From assembly GCA_000803105.1 (NCBI GenBank), contig JTDA01000005.1:1-64000 (forward strand): a DNA stretch of 64,000 nt, written 5' to 3'. Of this stretch, positions 54,955 through 63,337 are shown one piece after another. The number at the start of each line of letters is the position of its first letter. Positions within the stretch are counted from its first letter, which is position 1. The stretch is from Coprobacter secundus. GTDB lineage: Bacteria > Bacteroidota > Bacteroidia > Bacteroidales > Coprobacteraceae. Below the pieces are notes generated by a model, which ran no database searches, was not told the origin of the DNA, and saw only the letters and a list, made by a program, of their open reading frames with translations. A program made the translations under genes and the position numbers.

Positions 54955-55917
54955 ATGAGAAAGTTTTTAGGATTTTGGTTATTGACGATAATATTTGTAT
55001 CTTGTATCGATGATGAACATTACTCTCCTGCTGCTTCTGAAGAGAAAGATTTAGTAACACCGGAGTTAAGTGCCAGAATGGCTTCAAGTAGTATAGCTTT
55101 TACAGGGCTTTTAGAAGTATATCCTTGTTTACAGAATACATCTACGTATTATGGAAATTATAGGAGCGGACGGCAAGTAGTTATTAATGGAACATATATT
55201 ATTTCTGATGGAGAGGTAAAACCAGAGATGGGGTTGCCTGTTATTTTACCTATTGGAACTTATAATATATTATATTGGGGAAAAGTCCAGTCTTCTGAAC
55301 CGACGTATAATAATGTAGCAGCTTCAGATGCGCCGCTTTCTATAGGGAGTAATTTATCGCAACAATATATAGGTTTGTGGAAGCCCTCTCTTGATACCTT
55401 GTATTATCCGATTTATGATTATGTATATGCTGTAAATCCGGTGGAGATAGGAAATGAGCGTTTATCCGCTTCATTACAAAGAAAGGTCGCTGGAGTAAAG
55501 ATTATTTTGACAAATAAAGATGGGAAACCTTTTGATGATGATATAATAAAGGATGTGACAGTTCACGTTGGAGGAATTTCAGAGAAAATGAATTTTTATA
55601 CTGCAGAGCCGGTAAATCCGACAAAAACAGTGGGTATAAATCTTTCTTTGTCATCGGACAAAATGCAATACAGTAATGCTACGGCAATGTTGTTGCCATC
55701 TTCTGACTCTCCATTATTGCAGATATTTATTACTTTAAAAAATGGGGCAGTAAAGATATTTAAGCAAAATTTGTCGAAAGCATTTATTGCTAATGAAAAA
55801 TTGACCTTAAGTCTGTCTTTGAATGAGATTTTTTCAGAAGAAAGTTCTTCTGGAGGATTCGACGTAGATCAATGGGATGAAAATCATGAGACAATAGATT
55901 TACCTCCAATTAATTAA
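54955..55917 (+). CDS. Fimbrillin/Mfa2-like lipoprotein
   Basis: ATG at 54955 (MRKFLGFWLLTIIFVSCIDD) gives a good lipobox; the upstream in-frame ATG at 54925 adds ten poorly placed residues. The 320-residue mature protein is beta-rich, with a central Arg-Lys-Val-Ala strand (LSASLQRKVAGVKIILTNKD) and an acidic C-terminus, as in the FimB/Mfa2 anchor and fimbrillin-type proteins of Bacteroidales. No other fimbrial subunit is adjacent, so it may be a lone anchor or a surface protein of similar fold. Family assignment is moderate. Confidence 0.6.
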   Translation: MRKFLGFWLLTIIFVSCIDDEHYSPAASEEKDLVTPELSARMASSSIAFTGLLEVYPCLQNTSTYYGNYRSGRQVVINGTYIISDGEVKPEMGLPVILPIGTYNILYWGKVQSSEPTYNNVAASDAPLSIGSNLSQQYIGLWKPSLDTLYYPIYDYVYAVNPVEIGNERLSASLQRKVAGVKIILTNKDGKPFDDDIIKDVTVHVGGISEKMNFYTAEPVNPTKTVGINLSLSSDKMQYSNATAMLLPSSDSPLLQIFITLKNGAVKIFKQNLSKAFIANEKLTLSLSLNEIFSEESSSGGFDVDQWDENHETIDLPPIN

Positions 55918-55962
55918 AACAAATATGGCGAATAAAATTTTATTCGCCATATTTGTTTTGTA
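55917..55962. terminator. Strong bidirectional terminator
   Basis: An almost perfect palindrome: AACAAATATGGCGAATAAA and its complement with no real loop, with T-runs on both strands. It lies between the convergent fimbrillin-like gene and metY. Confidence 0.88.
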
Positions 55963-55978
55963 AAGGTTGATTTGATGA

Positions 55979-57265
55979 TTATATAGCTTTATCTAAAGCT
56001 TGTTTTATGTCGGCAATAATATCATCAGCATTCTCGATACCTACAGAAAAGCGAATTAAATCTGGTGCTACTCCAGCTTCGATTAATTGTTTATCAGAGA
56101 GTTGCCGGTGAGTATGGCTGGCTGGATGTAGAACTGATGTACGGGCATCAGCGACATGAGTTACGATAGATGCTAATTTTAAGTTATCCATAAAACGGAT
56201 TGCAATGTCTCGTCCTCCTTTTAATCCAAATGATATGACTCCACATGAACCGTTAGGCATATATTTTTTTGCAAGGGTATAATATTTATTATTTTCTAAT
56301 CCACAGTAGTTTACCCAGGCTACTTTAGGATTCGATTGTAAATATTCTGCTACTTTTTGAGCATTTTCGCAATGACGTGGCATTCTGAGATGAAGAGTCT
56401 CAAGTCCTAAATTTAAGAGAAATGCGTTTTGTGGAGATTGAGAAGAGCCAAGATCTCGCATGACTTGAGCTGTTGCTTTGGTAATAAAGGCTAATTTCCC
56501 AAATTTTTTTGTATATGTAAGGCCATGGTAAGAATCGTCAGGTTCTGTAAGACCAGGAAATTTGCTGGCATGGGCATTCCAGTCAAAGTTGCCGCTGTCT
56601 ACTATGGCACCTCCTACAGATGTGGCATGGCCATCCATATATTTAGTTGTCGAGTGAGTGACAATATCTGCCCCCCATTCAAATGGGCGACAATTAATAG
56701 GGGTTGCAAATGTATTGTCTACGATAAGGGGAACTCCATGATTATGAGCTATACGGGCAAATTTTTCGATATCAAGGACAGTAAGACCGGGATTGGAAAT
56801 TGTCTCTCCGAATAATACTTTTGTGTTGGGTTTGAAAGCGGCAGATATTTCTTCTTCAGAAGCATCTGGATCAATAAAGGTGACCTCAATACCGAGCTTT
56901 TTCATTGTTACGCCAAATAAATTGAAAGTACCGCCATAAATGGTAGAAGAACTTATAAAGTGGTCACCAGCCGAACATATATTGAAAATAGCATAAAAAT
57001 TAGCAGCCTGTCCCGAAGAAGTGAGCATCCCGGCAACCCCACCTTCAAGTGCTGCTATTTTAGCTGCAACAGCATCGCATGTAGGATTTTGGAGGCGAGT
57101 GTAAAAATAACCGTTATCCTCTAAATCAAATAAGCGGGCCATTTGTTCGCTTGTTTCGTATTTGAACGTTGTACTTTGATAGATAGGTAAAACACGAGGC
57201 TCTCCTTTTTGTGGATTCCAACCTCCTTGAATACAGATGGTTTCAGGATGAAATTTATTTTCCAT
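55979..57265 (-). CDS. metY: O-acetylhomoserine sulfhydrylase (PLP, Cys/Met metabolism family)
   Basis: The 428-residue enzyme makes homocysteine from O-acetylhomoserine and sulfide. The family layout is complete: HPETICIQGGWNPQKGEPRV, YTRLQNPTCDAVAAKIAALE, LTSSGQAANFYAIFNI, IVDNTFATPINCRPFEWGAD, the PLP lysine in THSTTKYMDGHATSVGG, and DARTSVLHPASHTHRQLSD near the end. Length and the KFGKLAFITKATAQVMRDLG segment favour O-acetylhomoserine sulfhydrylase over cystathionine synthase or lyase. It is a single-gene unit. Confidence 0.92.
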   Translation of the reverse strand: MENKFHPETICIQGGWNPQKGEPRVLPIYQSTTFKYETSEQMARLFDLEDNGYFYTRLQNPTCDAVAAKIAALEGGVAGMLTSSGQAANFYAIFNICSAGDHFISSSTIYGGTFNLFGVTMKKLGIEVTFIDPDASEEEISAAFKPNTKVLFGETISNPGLTVLDIEKFARIAHNHGVPLIVDNTFATPINCRPFEWGADIVTHSTTKYMDGHATSVGGAIVDSGNFDWNAHASKFPGLTEPDDSYHGLTYTKKFGKLAFITKATAQVMRDLGSSQSPQNAFLLNLGLETLHLRMPRHCENAQKVAEYLQSNPKVAWVNYCGLENNKYYTLAKKYMPNGSCGVISFGLKGGRDIAIRFMDNLKLASIVTHVADARTSVLHPASHTHRQLSDKQLIEAGVAPDLIRFSVGIENADDIIADIKQALDKAI

Positions 57266-57319
57266 ATTTTATTTAATGTTTATTATGTCGTTTTTTCTGA
57301 AAATATTGATTTGAAAATA

Positions 57320-57327
57320 CAAATGTA
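57320..57327 (-). promoter_or_regulatory. Candidate -7 box of metY
   Basis: TACATTTG on the minus strand, about 55 bases before the metY start. No clear -33 partner. Confidence 0.4.
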
Positions 57328-57486
57328 GTGAAATTTAAGGTAAAAGATAGTTTTTATGTTTTTGTAAATTGGAAAATAGGGATAGTACATTAAATGAAAG
57401 GGCAATAAGATTTGGTTGAAAGGCTATTGGGGTTATTGAATAATTTACTTGCAGCAATATTTCTGTAAAATTTAAACGACTTCTTA

Positions 57487-57516
57487 TTGCAGAAAAAATT
57501 TTTATAATTATCTTTG
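57487..57516 (+). promoter_or_regulatory. Promoter of tRNA-Gly
   Basis: TTG (57487-57489), 19 bases, TATCTTTG (57509-57516). It is identical in boxes and spacing to the tRNA-Asp promoter. Confidence 0.8.
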
Positions 57517-57556
57517 TCCTATCATTTGGTAATGTTCTACCATTAGATGGTATCAT

Positions 57557-57629
57557 GCGGTAGTAGCTCAGTTGGTAGAGCATCAGCTTCCCAAGCTGAG
57601 GGTCACGAGTTCGAGTCTCGCTTACCGCT
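57557..57629 (+). tRNA. tRNA-Gly (CCC)
   Basis: Cloverleaf with acceptor GCGGTAG against TTACCGC (one G-U pair), D-loop AGCTCAGTTGGTAGAGC, anticodon stem TCAGC/GCTGA with loop TTCCCAA giving anticodon CCC, T-loop AGTTCGAGTCT and discriminator T. CCA is not encoded. Confidence 0.96.
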
Positions 57630-57633
57630 CCTG

Positions 57634-57681
57634 AAAATCAGTTATTTACAAATTGCGTAAATAACTGATTTTTTGTTTTTA
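57634..57681 (+). terminator. Terminator after tRNA-Gly
   Basis: AAATCAGTTATTTAC pairs perfectly with GTAAATAACTGATTT around a 7-base loop and is followed by TTTGTTTTT. Confidence 0.9.
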
Positions 57682-57895
57682 TGGAGTATTGGGGACATTT
57701 GTTTAAATCTGAAAACTCGTCTTTCTCGTTTCTCCTACTATTTTATATTTATAGATGACTATTCTAAATAGAAACTTTATACCCAAGATATTTGATATTC
57801 AGGATATATTTGATATTTGTTAAGAAAGTTTTGCTTAGATGAAAATAGTATAAATAACGATAATCTTCTTGGGGATAGAAAGTTTATAAAAATAA

Positions 57896-57927
57896 ATATA
57901 CCACAGACTTATAAATCTGTAGTATAT
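57896..57927 (-). terminator. Terminator of the PCMD/barrel operon
   Basis: Minus strand ATACTACAGATTTATAAGTC TGTGGTAT folds into a hairpin followed by ATTTATTTTTAT, 13 bases past the last stop codon of the operon. Confidence 0.7.
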
Positions 57928-57939
57928 CTATAGTTAATT

Positions 57940-59571
57940 TCAATAATCATATTCCAGTTCGAAATTATCAAGTAAAAGTGTTGCTCCATCAGCCCCAGTA
58001 AAGTAGTCCCCATATTTACTGGCAGAACAAACAATAACGAGATACTTAGGCTTTCTGTTTCTATTGTTGTTCCCATTAGTACAATTCCAAGAGTAATCCA
58101 GTTCTAATTCAAATGGTTGATAGCCATTTGTATTACTGCCTTGGCTTAATTCTGCATAGGCAATAATATGAGGATCTTTTTTGTTGAAAAGTTTACGTTT
58201 AGTTTTGTCTGTGCTGGTCTGGATGGTAACGGGTTCGTCCCAGTCTCCTAAAGCTATATATATAAAGCACGTATCCGGTTTCCCTAACAAATAGGAAAAT
58301 TCTTCATATCCATTGCTATTATTATCTATAGCTGCTGTTGTATAGCTATAATATCCTTTAAGTTTAGTAGGATATGAAGAGAAAGGACGACCAAAAGACA
58401 GTATGCCGTCAAGTCCTACAGTTTCCATATATTCTCCTGCAAATAGATTTCCTGCAGCAAATTTACCTAAGCCAAATAATCCTACAAATTGAGATTTTAG
58501 TTGTGCTGCTTTTCCTGTACCATTATATGTTTCTTCTGTCGGTTCAGTCACATTTTTATTTAATGTTGATGAGCCGTGATTCCCACTATCCCAATACATT
58601 TCCTGTCCTTCTCCATAGACCAACCATATCTTTTTAGGTTTCTGCCAGTATTCGAATGAGCCATTTTCAAGAGGGATAGCTTTACCTGTAGTAAACATGA
58701 TTTCTTCCCCATACTCTTCTCCTGAATAAGCTCGGTATATATAAGCTGTTTCAGCTTTTAATCCTGACAATCTTGCCGATAAAGTGCTGCTTGTAGTCTC
58801 TGACGGTATTGAACCTTGCCAGTCAGTTGCAGAAGCTTCTCGCCATTGGAATCCATTTTCTTGACCTTCTATTCCTTCTCCGGATAACCAGGCAACATTC
58901 ACCCATGCAATCGCTTCATTTGTGGTAACATTGCTTTCTCTTTGAAATACAAAAAGTTTCCATTCTAAAGTTTGGTTATGGTAAGTTACATTGACACTTA
59001 TGGAACCGGTAGAAAAATCGCAATATTGGTCTTTTAAATTGGGTGTCATATTAGTGATGTCAATGGGACCTAATTTTAAGTCTATAATTTTTACTTTTGT
59101 CAAATCCCCAGTGGTACCAATATAAGCTACGGCTTTTTGGTTTATTGGATCTATATATGCATTACCAATTTGACCTTCTACAGTAAATATATATTCTATA
59201 TTTTGTTTTCCGATGATTGTCCATTCGTAATCTTGATATAGCGATATAACAACATCCAAAGGTTTGCTTAAATCAATTTCTCCTTTTAAAGGGGTTGAAG
59301 CTTGTGCATTGTCAGGAGTAAGTGTCACTTGTTTTATAGCAACTTTGTTAATATCAGTTTTTTCGTTAAGTTCGACGGTTACGGTACGTTTATCGTTGTC
59401 TATAATTGACTCTCCAATCTGGCCGTCAACAGTGAATGTTGCAAATCCGGCTTGGATGCGGGGATAGGGAATGTCGTTATTAAGGCATGAGCTCAACCCT
59501 ATGAAAATGAGTAGTAATGAGCCTAATGCGACAAAATGGAGCGATATATGAAAAGTTAAGAATCGATTCAT
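57940..59571 (-). CDS. PCMD-domain lipoprotein
   Basis: The 543-residue lipoprotein (GLSSC, then LNNDIPYPRI) has two Ig-like strands repeats at the N-terminus (FTVDGQIGESIIDNDKRTVT and FTVEGQIGNAYIDPINQKAV, about 47-200), a fibronectin III-like region (SARLSGLKAETAYIYRAYSG) and a C-terminal PCMD domain (about 300-543, PF13201). The PCMD domain has IWLVYGEGQEMYWDSGNHGS, FAAGNLFAGEY and SASKYGDYFTGADGATLLLD. The name means putative carbohydrate metabolism domain, and the fold is a jelly roll. It is the last gene of the operon, 7 bases after a barrel gene, and its PCMD domain is strikingly close to that of the gene at 61193-63337. Confidence 0.85.
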   Translation of the reverse strand: MNRFLTFHISLHFVALGSLLLIFIGLSSCLNNDIPYPRIQAGFATFTVDGQIGESIIDNDKRTVTVELNEKTDINKVAIKQVTLTPDNAQASTPLKGEIDLSKPLDVVISLYQDYEWTIIGKQNIEYIFTVEGQIGNAYIDPINQKAVAYIGTTGDLTKVKIIDLKLGPIDITNMTPNLKDQYCDFSTGSISVNVTYHNQTLEWKLFVFQRESNVTTNEAIAWVNVAWLSGEGIEGQENGFQWREASATDWQGSIPSETTSSTLSARLSGLKAETAYIYRAYSGEEYGEEIMFTTGKAIPLENGSFEYWQKPKKIWLVYGEGQEMYWDSGNHGSSTLNKNVTEPTEETYNGTGKAAQLKSQFVGLFGLGKFAAGNLFAGEYMETVGLDGILSFGRPFSSYPTKLKGYYSYTTAAIDNNSNGYEEFSYLLGKPDTCFIYIALGDWDEPVTIQTSTDKTKRKLFNKKDPHIIAYAELSQGSNTNGYQPFELELDYSWNCTNGNNNRNRKPKYLVIVCSASKYGDYFTGADGATLLLDNFELEYDY

Positions 59572-59578
59572 AACTGTA

Positions 59579-60448
59579 TTATATATGTATAGTTATTCCA
59601 ATATTGATATTGAATAGATTAATCTTGAAATTGGCTCCGCTGGATGTATGGGAACCTGTTTCTTCTTGGTTTGTTTTCTGTTTCTCATTGCGATATTTGA
59701 GCCCGAGCACTCCAAATGACACTTCTGTACTGACATTGTTCATGATAAATACAGATAATCCGGGGTTTAGACCCAATTGTACTTCGGTAATTGTTGTACG
59801 GGTATCTTTTCGACTTTCTTCGCCATCTTTTCCTCGGGTGAAACGAGTGCTGCCGTGTCCGACCGACAGGGATGTTTCGTTGAATACTGCAAAACGCATG
59901 TGTGTGTCGAGCCCGACATAAGAACGATGAAATATAGTACCGCTGAAAATATCTTCCATTAGATACATATCTTTCATTGACAAGTCCAGGTCTTCAATAT
60001 TAAGATTGAGATTGCCTAATCGTCCCATTGTTCGGGTATAGCCTAATTTAGCACCGACACATTGATTGTCTTTGAAAAAATATCCTATAAAAGGGTTGAT
60101 TTTTACAGTGTATCCATAGAAATCAAAATCTTTTAATAAGGAAAGCAACATCCGGCTGTCTTTACTGTCAAAATTAGCATATGAAGCAGACATACCTCCC
60201 ATCCATTGCTTTTTAGGGATAAATAAATAATTGGTGATTCCTCGGTTAAAACGCCCTACTGCTCGGCTGGTAAAGAATGTTTTACGGCCGAGAGGCAATG
60301 TTTTTATATTGTTGTAGGTTGTATCGTCTGTTATGGTATGGTTGGTAAAAATTGTATTGTTTTTTATCTCTTCCGATTGGGCAAGGAGGGATATCGGGGC
60401 ATAACAGAGGAACAATAGTGTGAAAATATGCTTATTTATCATTTTCAA
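59579..60448 (-). CDS. Outer-membrane barrel protein, paralogue 1
   Basis: The 289-residue protein has a signal peptide (ending SLLAQ), a 50-residue linker with a Thr/Asn-rich stretch, then a barrel-like body: FNRGITNYLFIPKKQWMGGM, FIGYFFKDNQCVGAKLGYTR, FAVFNETSLSVGHGSTRF, NVSTEVSFGVLGLKYR, ending INLFNINIGITIHI. It shares this whole pattern with the next gene upstream in the operon. I recognise no named family. It is 11 bases from the paralogue and 7 bases from the PCMD gene, so all are co-expressed. Confidence 0.78.
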   Translation of the reverse strand: MKMINKHIFTLLFLCYAPISLLAQSEEIKNNTIFTNHTITDDTTYNNIKTLPLGRKTFFTSRAVGRFNRGITNYLFIPKKQWMGGMSASYANFDSKDSRMLLSLLKDFDFYGYTVKINPFIGYFFKDNQCVGAKLGYTRTMGRLGNLNLNIEDLDLSMKDMYLMEDIFSGTIFHRSYVGLDTHMRFAVFNETSLSVGHGSTRFTRGKDGEESRKDTRTTITEVQLGLNPGLSVFIMNNVSTEVSFGVLGLKYRNEKQKTNQEETGSHTSSGANFKINLFNINIGITIHI

Positions 60449-60459
60449 TTTTGTTTCGT

Positions 60460-61200
60460 TTAGAGGTAAAAAGCTATACCTAATCCAATTGAGAATAAGT
60501 TTATTTTAAAATTTGCTGAACTTGACGAGTAATCGCCATTATAAATTTGGTCCGTTGTTTGTCGGGTTTTACTGTAATTTAGTCCTAATACTCCGATACT
60601 GACTTCTACTGTTGTATAATTATTGACAAATGCAACAAGTCCCGGTGCCATTCCAAATTGTAGGTCAGTAGATGAAGAGAATGTTCCTGATACAGATTCA
60701 CCTTTTCCGTTTACGTACTTCGATTGGCTGCCTCCAATACTGAGCTGTGCTTCGTTGAAAAGGCCAAAACGGGCAGAACTTCCCAAACTTATGTAGTAAC
60801 GCAGAATAGCCATTCCTGAATAAGAATGGCTTAACTTGTAAATATCTTTCGTATTGATATTCATATCATCATTGATACCTATATCGAGACGGTCTATTTT
60901 TGTTAGTGTGCGTTGATACATAGCTCGTCCTCCCGCTGCCAAATTATCTTTGAATGCATAGCATAAGACTGGGCTTATTTTGAAAGAATAACCACTGGCA
61001 TCAAACCCGTCAATAACTAAAAATTTATAATTTTTATCGTCATACTGGGAGTAAGATATAGAACTTCCTACAATCCACTGACCTTTAGGGACAAAAGTAT
61101 GTTGCTTTATTCCTCGGTCAAAGTCTCCTGCGTATACTGATAATACACTTATTCCGAATAAAATAAGTGTCCATATTTTTTTGTTTATTTTTCTATTCAT
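60460..61200 (-). CDS. Outer-membrane barrel protein, paralogue 2
   Basis: The 246-residue protein has a signal peptide (ending SVYAG) and a barrel-like body parallel to its neighbour: FDRGIKQHTFVPKGQWIVGS, LCYAFKDNLAAGGRAMYQRT, FGLFNEAQLSIGGSQSKY, TTVEVSIGVLGLNYSKTR, ending INLFSIGLGIAFYL. It lacks the N-terminal linker of paralogue 1. The start codon overlaps the end of the upstream PCMD gene by 8 bases, pointing to translational coupling. Function is unknown; a partner or export pore for the PCMD proteins is one possibility. Confidence 0.78.
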   Translation of the reverse strand: MNRKINKKIWTLILFGISVLSVYAGDFDRGIKQHTFVPKGQWIVGSSISYSQYDDKNYKFLVIDGFDASGYSFKISPVLCYAFKDNLAAGGRAMYQRTLTKIDRLDIGINDDMNINTKDIYKLSHSYSGMAILRYYISLGSSARFGLFNEAQLSIGGSQSKYVNGKGESVSGTFSSSTDLQFGMAPGLVAFVNNYTTVEVSIGVLGLNYSKTRQTTDQIYNGDYSSSSANFKINLFSIGLGIAFYL

Positions 61201-63337
61201 AAGAGAGATTAAAATCGTCTAACCATAATGTACTTGTAGTACTTCCTGTAAAATAATCACCATATTTACTTGCACTGGCTACTACAATAATGTATTTGGG
61301 CTTACGTTCTTCCGACCGGTATTCTAACTTTATAGAAAAGTCTTTCCAATCGGTTTGTCCTTGAGTCAGATTTAGTTCTCCATAAGCAATGATGTGCTCA
61401 TCGTTCGGATCAAATAATGTTTTATCTTTAGTCTTGATACGAACTGGAGTATCCCAATCTCCAATAGCAATATATATACATCCGATATCCGGAGTTCCTG
61501 ATGTAATTCCTTCTGGGGTTCCGGAGCCTACGTAATCGATAGTTCCTTGATTGTATTTATAATATCCGGTAAGAGTTGCTGGACGATCAGTAAACGGGCG
61601 TCCAAAATCCAGAATACCATCAGTACCGTCTGTATCCACATATTCTCCCGCAAATAGGTTTCCTGCAGCAAACTTACCTATACCCAATATTCCTACAAAC
61701 TGGGAAGATAACTTTACAGAACGATTTCCATTTACTTGGGTCGACTCATCGTAATTGGTAACATTTACCCCTAATGTAGAAGATCCGTGGTTTCCGCTAT
61801 CCCAAAACATGCTCTCATTTTCTCCGTAAATCAGCCATATTTTACCACTTTGATGCCAGTTTTCAAAACTGTTGTTAGGTAATTGGGTTATATTTTCGGT
61901 AGTAAATGTGCTGGTTACTGATGATGCTTGTTGGCCATCTGTTGCAACTACTTCATAAGTCGTATTTGGTGTTAAATCTGTGATATCAGCATAAAAAGTA
62001 TCTCCTGAGTCTATAGCTGGGACTGTAGTCCATTCGTCAGTCGTTCCTGATTTGCGATATCGGAATCCTAATTCGGCTTGAGTAGCTTTTATCTTTTTAC
62101 CTTCTAAACGGGCTCTGTTGGTCCAGACGGTAACGGGATTTATTTCTTCGGTCAATACTGTTGCATTGGATACTATTAGCCTGAAGTCTTGAGTCCTACT
62201 TTTTTCAGCAATATCGGTGGCTGAGAAGGTAAATATATATTCTCCTTCAGGCAGGGGCTGCATGAGGGATTCTGCAAATTTTACTTTCAATAACGATTCT
62301 TCTTTTTCTACATTGTAAATGTATTCGTAGCTGATACCCAGATTTTCAAGATTTGTTTTTTCTCCTTCAGACATTGCCATAAAATCGAATGATGATGGAA
62401 AGATATTTAGTTGAGCAAATTGTTCACTGGATAGTACTGCGCTTTTGAGTTCTGATGTAGTATTAATAAATACTGTCCTTGCAATACCTTCTCCGATTTC
62501 CTGATATATGGGTTGGGTGATATCAAATTCATAGCCTGTTATATCAGGCCGTTGTCGTATATAAACATCTTCATTTACTTCAATGCGGCTTTCGTCTATT
62601 GTAATTTTGATAAATGCTCCACCTTCCTGATAATCTTCACCATTATTTGCAAAGGTTAGTTTATATTTATAGCAAGGTTTTACGTCTGTTATGGTTCCTG
62701 TATATTCAAATGAGTTGTTATTAATATCTTTAGCCGTTAACTTGTACTGTAATTCTGTCTCTCCGGCAGGCATCATAAAATAACCGGCGTTATCTTGTTT
62801 AGAGAAATCGAATGCCAATTCTCCGACTGACGACCATACGGTGACAACACAACTTTCCGGGTCAAGAAGTGTTGCGATATTATTATCGTATGTTACAGAT
62901 ACCAAAGTATTTGCCAGACTGCATATAACATTCGCTTCTGTAGATTGGCCTCCTTTTACTGTGAAAGTTTCGCTTCCTTTATAATAAGGTGTATCGAACG
63001 ATGCATTTACAGAGTCTCCCGCTGTTACAATTACCTTGTAACTATCACTCGTCAAATGTAGTTCTGATGGTACATTTGACATTCCTTCATACTTTCGGAT
63101 AAGGCCTTTGGAATTTCGGATATATATTTTGCAACTTTCTTCAAGTGATGCTTTGGTGAGTGCTCCTCGTGTAGTTGAGCGACCTAATTGTATAGGCACC
63201 ATTTTGACGGCATCATCGACTCGAATTCCTAATTTAAGAATTCCTTCTCCTTCTGATAAAGATATGTCTTGTGTACAAGCGTATACCAATAGTATTACAC
63301 ATGAACATAAGATTTTATATATGATTTTCTTTTTCAT
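61193..63337 (-). CDS. DUF4493 plus PCMD-domain lipoprotein
   Basis: The 714-residue lipoprotein (LLVYAC, then TQDISLSEGEGILKLGI) has an N-terminal DUF4493-like part (about 28-255: SLEESCKIYIRNSKGLIRKY, SYKVIVTAGDSVNASFD, YKGSETFTVKGGQSTEANVI). A middle region follows (about 256-440, with DFRLIVSNATVLTEEINPVT), then a fibronectin III-like segment and a C-terminal PCMD domain (about 480-714: IWLIYGENESMFWDSGNHGS, FAAGNLFAGEY, VASASKYGDYFTGS). Such proteins are usual surface lipoproteins of gut Bacteroidales. The start codon overlaps the stop of the partial upstream gene (TAATG). Confidence 0.85.
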   Translation of the reverse strand: MKKKIIYKILCSCVILLVYACTQDISLSEGEGILKLGIRVDDAVKMVPIQLGRSTTRGALTKASLEESCKIYIRNSKGLIRKYEGMSNVPSELHLTSDSYKVIVTAGDSVNASFDTPYYKGSETFTVKGGQSTEANVICSLANTLVSVTYDNNIATLLDPESCVVTVWSSVGELAFDFSKQDNAGYFMMPAGETELQYKLTAKDINNNSFEYTGTITDVKPCYKYKLTFANNGEDYQEGGAFIKITIDESRIEVNEDVYIRQRPDITGYEFDITQPIYQEIGEGIARTVFINTTSELKSAVLSSEQFAQLNIFPSSFDFMAMSEGEKTNLENLGISYEYIYNVEKEESLLKVKFAESLMQPLPEGEYIFTFSATDIAEKSRTQDFRLIVSNATVLTEEINPVTVWTNRARLEGKKIKATQAELGFRYRKSGTTDEWTTVPAIDSGDTFYADITDLTPNTTYEVVATDGQQASSVTSTFTTENITQLPNNSFENWHQSGKIWLIYGENESMFWDSGNHGSSTLGVNVTNYDESTQVNGNRSVKLSSQFVGILGIGKFAAGNLFAGEYVDTDGTDGILDFGRPFTDRPATLTGYYKYNQGTIDYVGSGTPEGITSGTPDIGCIYIAIGDWDTPVRIKTKDKTLFDPNDEHIIAYGELNLTQGQTDWKDFSIKLEYRSEERKPKYIIVVASASKYGDYFTGSTTSTLWLDDFNLSYE

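Larger units (their letters stand above)
57630..57939. other. Intergenic region after tRNA-Gly
   Basis: No gene is seen in this stretch of about 310 bases. It contains the tRNA terminator at its left end and the terminator of the PCMD operon at its right end. Confidence 0.6.

Noticed and set aside
57266..57340. SAM-type riboswitch in front of metY
   Set aside because: The leader is short and AT-rich with no conserved hairpin set; only a -7 promoter box is visible.
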